DNA of 64,000 nt from Dyadobacter sp. NIV53. Lineage in GTDB: Bacteria > Bacteroidota > Bacteroidia > Cytophagales > Spirosomataceae. Under the pieces are notes generated by a model. The model did not search any database. It worked only from the letters and a program-made list of their open reading frames with translations, and was not told the origin of the DNA. A program made the position numbers and the translations under genes. The DNA lies in NCBI RefSeq assembly GCF_019711195.1, contig NZ_CP081299.1, positions 1,488,001 through 1,552,000 on the forward strand, read 5' to 3'. Shown here piece by piece: positions 8,649 to 18,156 of the stretch (its first letter is position 1; each line of letters opens with the position of its first letter).

Positions 8649-9719
8649 TTAGTCATTTTCTCCAATCATAATCGCATTGTCAGAAAGTGTCGGTATCCTG
8701 ACCTCCGAACATACAGTTCTTTCTGTTTCCTGAAAGATCCGGAATGATGCTCCTTTACCATATAATATAGAAAGCCGTTCCGCTGTATTTTTCAACCCTA
8801 CTCCACCTGATTCCGAATTGGTTGATTCCGTCGATTCCAGATTCCCCGAATTACGAATGGTAACGAACAAAATATCATCCTCAATTTCCGAAGTAATATT
8901 AACAAATCCGCCTCCCATTTCTTTTGAAACGCCATGTTTGATTCCATTTTCAACTAGTGTTTGCAACATCATAGGTGGTACCTGCCAATAGACTGCCTGG
9001 GGATTCGTAGCGATGGAGTAATTCAGGCGGTCTTCGTAACGTACTTTTTCAAGTTCGAGATAATCCACAACAGTTTTTAGTTCTTCCTGTAAATCAACTG
9101 TTTTTCGGCGGTCGGCTAAAAGTGAATTTCGTAAAATATTGGATAATTGCGTAATACTGATCTGCGCTTTTGCAGGATCTTCAAAAACCAATGCGCGGAT
9201 GCTGTTTAATGCATTAAATGTAAAATGCGGATTGAGCTGAGAACGAAGCACTTTTGATTCTGCTTCACGCATAGACATCCTTAACATAATTTTCTCATAA
9301 CCAGCCAGTCGAGTTTGCTCAACATAATGATAAACCGTATAAGACAATATCCAGGCCAGAAGATTTTTACACCAGGTAGAATAATAACCCCAAAATATAA
9401 GTGGTTGATTTAAGAGATTTTCTGCAAGTACTTTACGATCCAGAGGCTGATTGACCAGAGTCATGACCAGTCCTAAAAATAACACAGAATACAATACCCG
9501 CAATGCAAGCCGCGGAAGAGGAAGCGACGACCAGTTCCATTTCCTTATTACCAGCCGGTAAGCATGGGTTAAACCAATTCCAAGCAGGATATTGGCGATA
9601 GCCGTATAAAAAGTACCGAGATCAAAGCCAAATTCGAGTGCGTATGGAACGTACTCGAACATTATGAGCAAGGTCCATCCAATAATTTGTAAGAGCCAAT
9701 AAATGCGTCTTTTGGACAT
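8649..9719 (-). CDS. LytS/YehU-type sensor histidine kinase
   Basis: A 356-residue inner-membrane kinase. Four hydrophobic segments occupy roughly residues 1-135 with little periplasmic sequence, so the signal is probably sensed in the membrane. The His_kinase domain holds the phospho-acceptor His in LNPHFTFNALNSI (about 163), and the HATPase part has the N box LVENGIKHG and the glycine motif GVGLKN. It is the cognate kinase of the LytTR regulator directly downstream. Confidence 0.93.
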   Translation of the reverse strand: MSKRRIYWLLQIIGWTLLIMFEYVPYALEFGFDLGTFYTAIANILLGIGLTHAYRLVIRKWNWSSLPLPRLALRVLYSVLFLGLVMTLVNQPLDRKVLAENLLNQPLIFWGYYSTWCKNLLAWILSYTVYHYVEQTRLAGYEKIMLRMSMREAESKVLRSQLNPHFTFNALNSIRALVFEDPAKAQISITQLSNILRNSLLADRRKTVDLQEELKTVVDYLELEKVRYEDRLNYSIATNPQAVYWQVPPMMLQTLVENGIKHGVSKEMGGGFVNITSEIEDDILFVTIRNSGNLESTESTNSESGGVGLKNTAERLSILYGKGASFRIFQETERTVCSEVRIPTLSDNAIMIGEND

Positions 9720-9758
9720 GAATTAAGTTTTTCCGCCGATTATACAACAGACAAGTCA

Positions 9759-9766
9759 CAAAAGTA
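9759..9766 (-). promoter_or_regulatory. candidate -7 element of the kinase-regulator operon
   Basis: TACTTTTG on the minus strand fits TAnnTTTG, 40 bases before the kinase ATG. No matching -33 TTG was found at 19-21 bases. Confidence 0.35.
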
Positions 9767-9830
9767 TACAAGCAGGCAGAAGTTACGGCTGGAAATACAC
9801 CAAAGGAACCGCCCCTACACAAACGGCTTT

Positions 9831-10475
9831 TTACAATGTTTGAGGAATTTCCAGTGAGAGAAGATGGGTTATATCGTTTGAAAGTTCCAGCTCAAATTTC
9901 TGGGTATCGTAGGAATAATTGATTTTATACAAACATAAATTACTGTGCTCGTAATCATCCATTCTGAGCAGGGGCTCATTAAATAATACAGTTAACAACA
10001 CACGCATTGCACGGCCATGCATAGCAACAAGGATATTACGTTCGTGTGGACGGGACAAAATCGTTTCAATGACAGGAATTTGCCGTGCACGAACCTGTAC
10101 CGGACTTTCCCCTCCTTCTGCTGCACAGTCTATATCACCATTTCTCCACGCGGTTACAAGTTCTTTATAATAGGTGTTGTCACCAACATTTGGCTCTCTG
10201 CCTTCTCTTATCCCCCACGAAATCTCATTCAGGCCCTCATAACTCTCATGCGGAATTCCCTGTTTGATGAACCCGCGAACTGTTTGGTGTGTTCGCAGTA
10301 AATTGGAGGTATAAATTTTATCAAAAGGAACATGCTGATAAGCATTGTAAAAAGCAGTGGCCTGAGCCTCACCCCATTCATTAAGAGGAGAATTTACACC
10401 ACTTCCCTGAACTACTCCTCTTCGATTAAAATCAGTTTCGCCGTGACGAATAAGATAGATAGACTTTCTTTTCAA
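9831..10475 (-). CDS. histidine phosphatase family protein
   Basis: A 214-residue enzyme of the phosphoglycerate-mutase-like superfamily. The catalytic RHGE motif is at residues 10-13 and the second His lies in VAMHGRAMR near 155; Arg and Glu of the phosphate pocket are present. Such cytoplasmic enzymes act on sugar phosphates, nucleotides or cobalamin precursors, and the substrate cannot be told. The start with MKRKSIYLIRHGE matches the family. It is divergent from the thioesterase gene. Confidence 0.88.
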   Translation of the reverse strand: MKRKSIYLIRHGETDFNRRGVVQGSGVNSPLNEWGEAQATAFYNAYQHVPFDKIYTSNLLRTHQTVRGFIKQGIPHESYEGLNEISWGIREGREPNVGDNTYYKELVTAWRNGDIDCAAEGGESPVQVRARQIPVIETILSRPHERNILVAMHGRAMRVLLTVLFNEPLLRMDDYEHSNLCLYKINYSYDTQKFELELSNDITHLLSLEIPQTL

Positions 10476-10560
10476 AATAATTGTATTATTTAAATATTAA
10501 TTTTTCAAATACCTTGTTTCTGATTCATTGAGCCATTACAAATTTATACATTTTTTAGAT

Positions 10561-10986
10561 ATGTTCACTACTTCCATTACACTCGATGCCATTCATTCAT
10601 TAAGTAAAAATACGATTTCGCAACATTTAGGAATTGAATTCACAGAAGTTGGAGATGATTATCTTGTGGCCCGGATGCCGGTTGATCAGCGTACACACCA
10701 GCCATTCGGTATTTTACACGGAGGCGCCTCAGTAGTTCTGGCCGAAACTTTGGGAAGTATTGCTTCTTACCTTTGTTTAAAAGATCCCGAAAAACAACAT
10801 GCTGTTGGTTTGGAAATTAATGCGAACCATATTCGTTCTGTTAAAACAGGATATGTTTATGGCAGGGTTACGCCGATACATATAGGAAGGTCAACACAGA
10901 TCTGGGATATTAAAATTACAAATGAAGAAAATAAACTTGTCTGTATAAGCAGACTTACAGTAGCAATTATAGATGCAAAAGGATAA
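10561..10986 (+). CDS. PaaI/YbgC-type hotdog thioesterase (likely DHNA-CoA thioesterase)
   Basis: A 141-residue single hotdog-fold acyl-CoA thioesterase. The hallmark FGILHGGASVVLAET (about 46-60) contains the catalytic-loop HGG and the downstream Glu. ATG at 10561 gives the normal family length; an upstream TTG at 10528 is unlikely. It is followed after 60 bases by the isochorismate synthase gene, and 1,4-dihydroxy-2-naphthoyl-CoA hydrolysis is a step of the same menaquinone pathway, so this is probably the MenI-type step. Phenylacetate-type thioesterases look similar, so the substrate is inferred from context. Confidence 0.85.
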   Translation: MFTTSITLDAIHSLSKNTISQHLGIEFTEVGDDYLVARMPVDQRTHQPFGILHGGASVVLAETLGSIASYLCLKDPEKQHAVGLEINANHIRSVKTGYVYGRVTPIHIGRSTQIWDIKITNEENKLVCISRLTVAIIDAKG

Positions 10987-11046
10987 ACTAATTTGCATAA
11001 ATTTTTGTCAATCAATAGTGACATTACGACTCATTACAGACTAAAA

Positions 11047-12300
11047 ATGGTTTCAGTTCAAACAGAATCCAGGTTTTCAATATTTACTGGATTACAGACG
11101 GAGGATTTGTGGAATGCATCCAAAGCAATGGGTTTTCCTTCGGCAATATGGAAATTACCATATACCAACGAAATTAAACTCCTGATTTCAATACGTGAAG
11201 GCATTACAAGAAAGCAGCCGGATTTTGAGAATTTAACACCTGGCTTTATTATAAGTCCTTTTCACTGGGAAGATGATCAGGATGTGCTTTTCATGGAAGG
11301 AGACATCATTGTATCATTTTCAGAAACTGACCAGGTAACCCATGCGGACAATCATCTTGGAGAAGAACATCCCGAGATAAAAAAACTGGTTAGCCTGGCT
11401 AATGCGATGCATACTGATGCGGCTCAAAAAGAGATATCGGGCGATTATTTGTTAAAAAATTCTATTCTACCAGATCCGGATTCAAAAAAACAATTTGAAA
11501 GAACTGTTGAACTGGCTGTTACCGCAATAAGGGAAAATCAGTTTAAGAAAGTAGTATTATCAAAAAAGAAAGAAGTTCCGTATTCCGATCAGTTCCAGCC
11601 AGCCAAAGCCTTTTTCAAACTGGCAAAAACTTATCCCCACGCTTTTGTTTCCCTTGTTAATCTTCCTGCCCAAAATGAACTGTGGCTAGGTGCAAGTCCC
11701 GAAACGTTGGTAGAGCAAAAATCGACGGGTATTTTTAAAACCATGTCACTGGCAGGTACACAAAAAGCCAATGACATAAACGGAGAAATAATTCCAAGGA
11801 ATGAAATTCGCTGGGGACAAAAAGAGATTGAAGAACACGCTCTGGTAAGCAGGTATATCGTAGAATGCTTCAAAAAAATACGACTTAGGGAATATATAGA
11901 AACCGGCCCAAAAACTATTCTTGCAGGAAACGTATACCACCTGAGAACGCAATTTGATGTAGATACCAATGCATTGAATTTTCCTGAACTGCCTACTCTC
12001 ATGTTGAAATTGTTACATCCCACTTCTGCTATATGTGGTGAGCCTAAGATCCTAAGCCTCAAATTCCTTACAAACAATGAAGGATATGACCGTTCTTTTT
12101 ATAGCGGTTTTCTGGGCCCAGTGCATATAGAAGGCGAATCCAATATTTATGTTAATCTCCGGACTGTAAGGTTAAAAGACGGAATAGCCACTTTTTTTGC
12201 TGGCGCTGGTATCACAGAAGATTCCGTTCCTGAACGTGAATGGGAAGAAACAGAAATGAAATGTGACACCCTTTTAAAAGTGATATCCCAGGACTTTTAA
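11047..12300 (+). CDS. menF: isochorismate synthase (menaquinone)
   Basis: A 417-residue chorismate-binding enzyme that converts chorismate to isochorismate, the entry step of menaquinone synthesis. The C-terminal chorismate-binding domain (about 150-410) holds signatures such as KVVLSKKKEV, WLGASPETLV, MSLAGTQ, HPTSAICGEPK and a final FAGAGITEDS with the acidic stretch EREWEETEMK. ATG at 11047 was chosen because the in-frame TTG at 10993 adds 18 residues overlapping the intergenic leader. The pairing with a thioesterase favours menaquinone over siderophore synthesis. Confidence 0.9.
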   Translation: MVSVQTESRFSIFTGLQTEDLWNASKAMGFPSAIWKLPYTNEIKLLISIREGITRKQPDFENLTPGFIISPFHWEDDQDVLFMEGDIIVSFSETDQVTHADNHLGEEHPEIKKLVSLANAMHTDAAQKEISGDYLLKNSILPDPDSKKQFERTVELAVTAIRENQFKKVVLSKKKEVPYSDQFQPAKAFFKLAKTYPHAFVSLVNLPAQNELWLGASPETLVEQKSTGIFKTMSLAGTQKANDINGEIIPRNEIRWGQKEIEEHALVSRYIVECFKKIRLREYIETGPKTILAGNVYHLRTQFDVDTNALNFPELPTLMLKLLHPTSAICGEPKILSLKFLTNNEGYDRSFYSGFLGPVHIEGESNIYVNLRTVRLKDGIATFFAGAGITEDSVPEREWEETEMKCDTLLKVISQDF

Positions 12301-12320
12301 ATTATTTTTTTGGCATTAAA

Positions 12321-12338
12321 CTTTTATAATTATAAAAG
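12321..12338. promoter_or_regulatory. 18-bp perfect palindrome between menF and the efflux operon
   Basis: CTTTTATAATTATAAAAG is perfectly self-complementary. It lies 20 bases after menF and about 100 bases before the adaptor start. It may be an operator of the efflux operon or a weak terminator of menF; there is no following T-run. Confidence 0.35.
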
Positions 12339-12362
12339 GTCTAATCGGTCTGATTAATTATA

Positions 12363-12370
12363 TAATTTTG
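12363..12370 (+). promoter_or_regulatory. candidate -7 element of the RND efflux operon
   Basis: TAATTTTG fits TAnnTTTG and lies 70 bases before the adaptor ATG. No TTG is found at the expected -33 position, so support is partial. Confidence 0.35.
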
Positions 12371-12440
12371 ATGTCGGAAAGAAAGGTGTAATAATATTGC
12401 CTTTTTTGTCTCCTAACCCAAACAAGCTCTGGAAACGTTA

Positions 12441-13549
12441 ATGACCTTTATGAATTCTATGCCCATTAGGCCCGCTCTGTCAGGCAGATTAAATTTCAAC
12501 ACTTTTATTTCTTCAGTTTTCATCACGGGTACGCTACTCATCACGTTTTCGTGTAAAGAAAAAAAGACACATTTCAACAAAAAGGCGCATCCGGACCAAC
12601 AACCGTCGATGTAATTATTGCTAAAGCTGAAAAAATTGCTGACAAGGTAGAAGTAAACGGAACCGTAGTTGCCAATGAATATGCTGAACTCCGCCCGGAA
12701 GTAAGTGGTTTACTAACTTTTCTGGATGTTCCGGAAGGCAAATCCATTCCGAAAGGAACTGTGATTGCCCGAATCAACAGTGCTGACCTGGAAGCCCAGG
12801 TAAACCGGTCAAAAGTGCAGCTTGAATTAGCAGAAACAACCGAATCACGACTAAAAAAATTATTGGATATCAATGGCGTTAATCAGGCAGATTATGATTT
12901 AGCTATTAATAATGTTAATATTTTAAAAGCGGATATTGCTTATACACAGGCACTAATCCAAAAAACAATTGTAAAAGCACCCTTCACCGGTGTGATTGGC
13001 CTTAGAAAGGTAAGTGCAGGTTCATTCGTAACACCAACCAGTGTTATTGCTACCATGCAGCAGCTATCCCAGTTAAGAATAGATTTTACTGTGCCCGAGG
13101 TGTATCAGAAATATGTTGCAAAAGGAAATAATGTGCAGGTATTACTTGATCAAAACTCTTCACAAGTTCAATCAGCCAGGATTATTGCGCTGGAACCTCA
13201 GGTTAATCAAAGTACAAGAAATATTACGGTAAGGGCCGTATTGAATTCGGGATCTACAAGTCCGGGTTCATTTGTAAAAGTATATCTGAGCGCGAGCGAT
13301 AAAAGCAGCATTCTGGTTCCGGCAAACAGTATTATACCGGAAGCGAAAAGTAAAAAGGTTGTTGTGGTAAAAGATGGCAAAGCTGCTTTCACCAATATAG
13401 AAACAGGTGCCAGGCAGGCCGATTTTGTGGAAATCACAAAGGGCTTAAATGTTGGGGATTCAGTTGTCGTGTCCGGCGTGTTATTTGTTCGTCCCGATGC
13501 TCCGGTTAAAGTGAGAAGTGTAAGAAACTTAAGAGTTGTAACCAAATAA
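12441..13549 (+). pseudogene. RND efflux periplasmic adaptor (membrane fusion protein), frameshifted
   Basis: Two frames together give an ordinary adaptor lipoprotein of about 368 residues. The first frame (ATG 12441, with further ATGs at 12450 and 12459) encodes a signal with lipobox ITFSC followed by KEKK and stops at 12612. The second, shifted by -1, carries the rest from about 12566: lipoyl half (RPEVSGLLTFL), a helical hairpin, KTIVKAPFTGVIG, beta-barrel and membrane-proximal parts. The junction is the A-run 12559-12565, one A short of continuity. As read, the run forms A AAA AAG in frame, so slippage could restore the product. The adaptor would link the permease to TolC. First gene of the operon. 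Confidence 0.85.
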
Positions 13550-13583
13550 TAGGTTTGGAATCACATTTCTATTAAATCAACTT

Positions 13584-16500
13584 ATGAATATTTCAGAATT
13601 ATCTCTCAACCGGCCCGTATTAGCCGTAGTAATGAACCTGCTCATCATTTTGTTTGGTGTGGTGGGTTATAACTTCCTTTCCCTGCGCGATTATCCGGCC
13701 ATTGATCCTCCGATCGTGAATGTGCGCACAAGTTATGTTGGTGCTAATGCCGACATTATTGAAAGCCAGATCACCGAACCGCTTGAAAAAAGCATCAATG
13801 GTATTCCCGGTATCAAAAGTATCAGCTCATCAAGCCAGATCGGTACAAGTAATATCACAGTAGAATTTAATCTGGAATCGGATCTTGAAGCTGCTGCAAA
13901 TGATGTACGCGATAAAGTGAGCCAGGCACAGCGTAATCTTCCCCAGGATATTGATGCGCCGCCAGTTGTAAGCAAAGCCGATGCCAACAGTGACTTTATT
14001 TTATTACTTGCTGTACAAAGTCCTTCCAAAGGGATTCTGGAATTGAGCGAATACGCTGAAAACGTTTTGCAGCAAAGCCTGCAGACAATTGACGGAGTAA
14101 GTGCCATTAATATTTTTGGCCAGAAACGTTATGCAATGCGCATTTGGCTTGATCCTGATAAAATGAGTGCTTATGGCGTTTCCTTTAACGATATCAGTAA
14201 TACGCTGAGTGCCGAAAATGTGGAACTCCCGGCAGGTAAGATTTATGGTAACAATACGGAATTAACGATCCGGACAATGGGTCGTCTTACGAATGAAAAG
14301 GAGTTCAGCGACCTGATTATTAAAAATGACAGTACCGGAATAGTTCGCCTGGCCAATGTTGCCAAAGTAGAATTGGGCCCGGAAAACGAAGAACAGAGCT
14401 GGAAATACAATGGAGTATTAGCAGTAGGCCTTGCAGTAATACCTCAGCCGGGAGCCAATTACGTTGATATTTCTGATGAATTCAATAAACGTCTTGCTGA
14501 AATCCAGAAATCCAATAAATCAGATATTACGTTCAATGTATTAATTGACAATACGAGGTTGGTCCGACAGTCGATTGAAGAAGTGGAAGAAACACTTTTG
14601 ATCGCTTTCGCATTGGTAGTACTCGTAATTTTGTTCTTTTTCCGAAATTTCCTGGTGGCAGTCCGCCCGCTCATAGATATTCCTATCTCATTGGTGGCAA
14701 CATTTTTTGTCATGTATATATGTGGTTTTTCAATCAATATTCTTACACTGCTTGGAATTGTACTTGCTACGGGACTTGTGGTGGATGATGGTATTGTGGT
14801 CACCGAAAACATTTTCCGAAAGCTTGAAGAAGGCCTTCCGATCCGGATGGCCGCACTGGAAGGAAGTAAGGAAATTTTCTTCGCAGTAATATCGACTTCC
14901 CTTACACTGGCAGTGGTATTTTTACCGGTAATTTTCCTGGAAGGTTTTGTGGGAAGTTTGTTCCGTGAATTTGGCATTGTAGTAGCTTCGGCGGTTTTGA
15001 TCTCGGCATTTGTTTCGCTTACAATCACTCCTGTGCTGAACGTCGTCCTGAACCGTAAAAAAGCAGGACACGGCTGGTTTTATAACAAAACTGAACCATT
15101 CTTCACGGGAATGGAAAACGGCTACAACCGTACTTTGAAGGCATTTATGAAGGTAAGGTATGCATCATGGGCAATTGTAGTGGCTTGCGGAGTTTTGATC
15201 TGGTTTTGTTATACGAACCTTCAAAGTGAGCTTGCCCCGATGGAGGACCGGAATACGGTTCGTCTGAGTATGACTGCACCGGAAGGAACCAGTTATGACC
15301 AGATGCAAAAAATAACGGATGATGTAGTCGATTATCTTAACGATTCTATTCCTGAAAAATCCTTTACATTTTCTTCTACTCCGCAAGGTGGCGGTGGCGG
15401 TTCAGGAGCCGTAAATAGTGGAATGGGAAGGGTTGGACTCGTACCTGCCGGAGAAAGAAAACGGAGCCAGAACGAAATCGCAATGGCTATCAATAAAAAG
15501 CTGCCATACTTCAATGATGCCCGGATTTTCGCTACGCAGGAACAAACTATTGCAGTAGGGCAAGGTTCAAGGGGTGGCTTACCGGTTCAGTTTATTTTGC
15601 AGAATCTTGATTTTGCTAAAATCTCAGAAGTACTTCCAAAGTTTCTAGAAGAAGCACGAAAAGATCCAACGTTCCAAAATGTAGATGTAAACCTAAAATT
15701 TAATAAACCGGAAGTCCGTCTTACGATTGACCGCCTGAAAGCAAGAGATCTTGGCCTTTCTACAAGTGATGTGGCTGCTGCGATACAGTCAGCATTCAGT
15801 GGGAGAAGGCTGGCTTATTTTATCATGAATGGTCAGCAATATCAGGTTATCGGACAAGTTGAGCGATCAGAAAGGGATAAACCGGCTGATATAGAAAAAC
15901 TGTATGTAAGAAATACCCGTGGAGAAAATATTCCGCTGACTGCCGTTGTCAATATGGTAGAAGAAAGTGGCCCTCCTACCCTTTATCACTATAACCGTTA
16001 CAAAAGTGCGACTGTTTCTGCTTCATTAGTTGATGGTAAAACGGTGGGTGACGGAGTAGCTGCCATGCGCAGGATTGCTTCAAAATTGCTGGACGAAAGT
16101 TTCCAGACCTCCCTGACCGGGCCATCCCGCGATTTTGAGGAAAGTTCTTCCAATACCAGTTTTGCATTTGGACTTGCTTTATTATTGGTTTATCTGGTAT
16201 TAGCTGGTCAGTTCGAAAGTTTTACAGATCCGTTCATTATCATGATCACGGTGCCGCTTGCTTTGGCAGGAGCGCTTTTAAGTCTGTATATATTTGGGCT
16301 TACCATTAACATTTTCTCGCAAATCGGGATGATCATGCTGATTGGCCTAGTAACCAAAAATGGTATTTTAATTGTGGAATTTGCCAATCAGAAAAGGGCA
16401 ACCGGCATGAGACGTATTGATGCAGTTGTCGAATCAGCAACACAACGTTTGCGTCCGATCCTGATGACAAGCCTTGCAACTGCTTTCGGAGCTTTGCCTA

Positions 16501-16706
16501 TTGCGTTAAGCCTTGGTGCAGCTGCCACAAGCCGTGTTCCATTGGGTGTAGTTATTGTTGGCGGATTGACCTTTTCGTTAATATTGACACTTTTCGTTAT
16601 CCCGGCCATTTACACATTTATTTCGCCAAGGAAAAATAAAAAGTCACCGGAGGAAAAATTGGCAGAAGAAGCCAAAGAGGCGAAAGAAAGAGAGATGGCT
16701 ATCTAA
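13584..16706 (+). CDS. RND (AcrB/MdtB-type) efflux permease
   Basis: A 1040-residue inner-membrane proton/drug antiporter of the HAE1 group, full length and uninterrupted. It opens with the typical SLNRPVLAVVMNLLI helix, has two large periplasmic loops (about 35-330 and 555-860) and twelve membrane helices. The proton-relay acids are seen in GLVVDDGIVVTEN (TM4), and the second half repeats with GLVTKNGILIVEFAN. It lies 34 bases after the adaptor and 63 before tolC, forming a tripartite pump operon. The substrate cannot be inferred. Confidence 0.95.
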   Translation: MNISELSLNRPVLAVVMNLLIILFGVVGYNFLSLRDYPAIDPPIVNVRTSYVGANADIIESQITEPLEKSINGIPGIKSISSSSQIGTSNITVEFNLESDLEAAANDVRDKVSQAQRNLPQDIDAPPVVSKADANSDFILLLAVQSPSKGILELSEYAENVLQQSLQTIDGVSAINIFGQKRYAMRIWLDPDKMSAYGVSFNDISNTLSAENVELPAGKIYGNNTELTIRTMGRLTNEKEFSDLIIKNDSTGIVRLANVAKVELGPENEEQSWKYNGVLAVGLAVIPQPGANYVDISDEFNKRLAEIQKSNKSDITFNVLIDNTRLVRQSIEEVEETLLIAFALVVLVILFFFRNFLVAVRPLIDIPISLVATFFVMYICGFSINILTLLGIVLATGLVVDDGIVVTENIFRKLEEGLPIRMAALEGSKEIFFAVISTSLTLAVVFLPVIFLEGFVGSLFREFGIVVASAVLISAFVSLTITPVLNVVLNRKKAGHGWFYNKTEPFFTGMENGYNRTLKAFMKVRYASWAIVVACGVLIWFCYTNLQSELAPMEDRNTVRLSMTAPEGTSYDQMQKITDDVVDYLNDSIPEKSFTFSSTPQGGGGGSGAVNSGMGRVGLVPAGERKRSQNEIAMAINKKLPYFNDARIFATQEQTIAVGQGSRGGLPVQFILQNLDFAKISEVLPKFLEEARKDPTFQNVDVNLKFNKPEVRLTIDRLKARDLGLSTSDVAAAIQSAFSGRRLAYFIMNGQQYQVIGQVERSERDKPADIEKLYVRNTRGENIPLTAVVNMVEESGPPTLYHYNRYKSATVSASLVDGKTVGDGVAAMRRIASKLLDESFQTSLTGPSRDFEESSSNTSFAFGLALLLVYLVLAGQFESFTDPFIIMITVPLALAGALLSLYIFGLTINIFSQIGMIMLIGLVTKNGILIVEFANQKRATGMRRIDAVVESATQRLRPILMTSLATAFGALPIALSLGAAATSRVPLGVVIVGGLTFSLILTLFVIPAIYTFISPRKNKKSPEEKLAEEAKEAKEREMAI

Positions 16707-16769
16707 GCGTTGCGTAAAAGTCTATTCCTAACTGAAAATAAATTAATATTCAAAACATTGTTTTATTGC

Positions 16770-18092
16770 ATGAACCCGTTCCCGATTTTGAATTACACGT
16801 TTAAAATAATATTGCTTCTGTTGCTTATTACAAGTCAGGCATTTTGTCAGGATAGCCTGAGACTATCACTCGATGAAGCAGTTGCGACGGCTTTAAAGAA
16901 TAGTTATGAAATACAAATAGCTAAAAATAATGTTCAGGCCAATACGCTATTCAATAATTATGGTATAGCAGGAGGCCTTCCGGTGATCGCGGGTAGTTTA
17001 TCTAACACTGAGCAAATTACGAGTGTAAAACAAAAGCTGAACACCGGCGTTGAAATTAACCGGAACAGTGCTGTTGGTAATAATACTCAGGCTGCCTTAA
17101 CAGCCGGTATTCTTTTATATAATGGTAATCGTGTGGTTGCTACTAAAAAACGGCTGGGAGAACTGCAATATCAAAGTAGTGAATTACTTAATTCTCAGAT
17201 CCAGAACACAATAGCAGCCGTAATGACCAGTTATTATGATGTTGTAAGACAATTGAGTTATGTCAACACTTTAAGAACATCTATATTGGCATCTGAAAAG
17301 CGGCTTGAGATACTTCAGGTACGAAAAGCGGCTGGTATGGCAAATAATGCAGATATTTTTCAGGCGCAAATAGATGTAAATACTTTAAACCAGACTTTGC
17401 AAGATCAGCAGATGACAGCAGCAATAGCAAAAACTGAACTGTTACGCCTCCTGACGCTGGACACAAAAACTACACTGGCTATCCGCGATACTATCACGGT
17501 TGACCTGAATCTACAGCTGGATCCAATACTCGAAAGAATTATGGTAAATGCGGATGTGAAAGCTGCGGATCACCAGATAAGGATCAATCAGCTAATAATT
17601 AAAGAAACGGCTGCATTACGTTATCCTACAGTGCGGCTCAATACTGCTTACAATTTTACCCGTAACCAGAGTGCAGCCGGACTTACACTGTTGAACCGTA
17701 CAGCCGGGCCTAATGCAAACGTAACTGTTGCACTTCCAATTTACAACGGCACAGTTTTCAGACGCCAGAAACAAGTAGCAGAGATCAATTCAACAAATGC
17801 GGAGATTCAGAAAAATACAATTGTGCGGGATTACACTGCAGGTGTGGTTAAAATGTACCAGACTTACGTAAGTTCTTTGCAGCAACTTGAAGTTCAAAAA
17901 GAAAATTACAAATTAAGCAAGCAACTTTTAGACCTGACATTACAGCGCTTTCAATTGATCCAGGCCACTATTATTGATGTCCGTGAAGCACAAAGAAGTT
18001 TTGAAGATGCCGGTTACCGAATGATCAATATCAACTACGCTGCAAAAGCTGCAGAAATTGAACTGAAAAGACTGAGCAATACATTACAATAG
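16770..18092 (+). CDS. TolC family outer-membrane efflux protein
   Basis: A 440-residue protein with a signal peptide (cleavage likely after QAFC or SQAFCQ) and the two repeated outer-membrane-efflux halves: LSLDEAVATALKNSYEIQ near 28 and the second coiled segment near 240-430. Long Gln/Asn-rich alpha-hairpins are typical of the periplasmic tunnel. ATG at 16770 starts the signal peptide properly; the in-frame TTG at 16710 does not. It is the exit duct of the pump encoded upstream. An IS element begins eight bases after the stop. Confidence 0.92.
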   Translation: MNPFPILNYTFKIILLLLLITSQAFCQDSLRLSLDEAVATALKNSYEIQIAKNNVQANTLFNNYGIAGGLPVIAGSLSNTEQITSVKQKLNTGVEINRNSAVGNNTQAALTAGILLYNGNRVVATKKRLGELQYQSSELLNSQIQNTIAAVMTSYYDVVRQLSYVNTLRTSILASEKRLEILQVRKAAGMANNADIFQAQIDVNTLNQTLQDQQMTAAIAKTELLRLLTLDTKTTLAIRDTITVDLNLQLDPILERIMVNADVKAADHQIRINQLIIKETAALRYPTVRLNTAYNFTRNQSAAGLTLLNRTAGPNANVTVALPIYNGTVFRRQKQVAEINSTNAEIQKNTIVRDYTAGVVKMYQTYVSSLQQLEVQKENYKLSKQLLDLTLQRFQLIQATIIDVREAQRSFEDAGYRMININYAAKAAEIELKRLSNTLQ

Positions 18093-18099
18093 CATGTTC

Positions 18100-18125
18100 T
18101 GTATCGTCCTGAAAAAACCTTACAG
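18100..18125 (+). repeat. left terminal inverted repeat of the IS
   Basis: Begins TGTATCGTCCTGA and matches the complement of the right end at 20 of 26 positions, including GTCCTGA and TTACA. For the minus-strand genes it is the downstream end. Confidence 0.85.
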
Positions 18126-18130
18126 TTTTT

Positions 18131-18156
18131 TGTGATAGTCCTGATTAAACTTTACG
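18131..18156 (+). repeat. subterminal copy of the IS end sequence
   Basis: TGTGATAGTCCTGAT followed by CTTTAC repeats the terminal sequence 31 bases inside the left end. It may be an extra transposase-binding site. Confidence 0.6.

Noticed and set aside
11631..12077. Minus-strand frame inside the isochorismate synthase gene
   Set aside because: It is a shadow of the conserved plus-strand gene, with no recognisable domain.
14459..15028. Long minus-strand frame inside the RND permease gene
   Set aside because: It is rich in Ser, Thr and Arg, has no family features, and lies antisense to a clearly conserved gene.
18131..18156. Taking 18131 as the left end of the IS
   Set aside because: The match to the right end needs a gap, and the flanking bases do not duplicate. 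The end at 18100 aligns without gaps and gives a TTC duplication.
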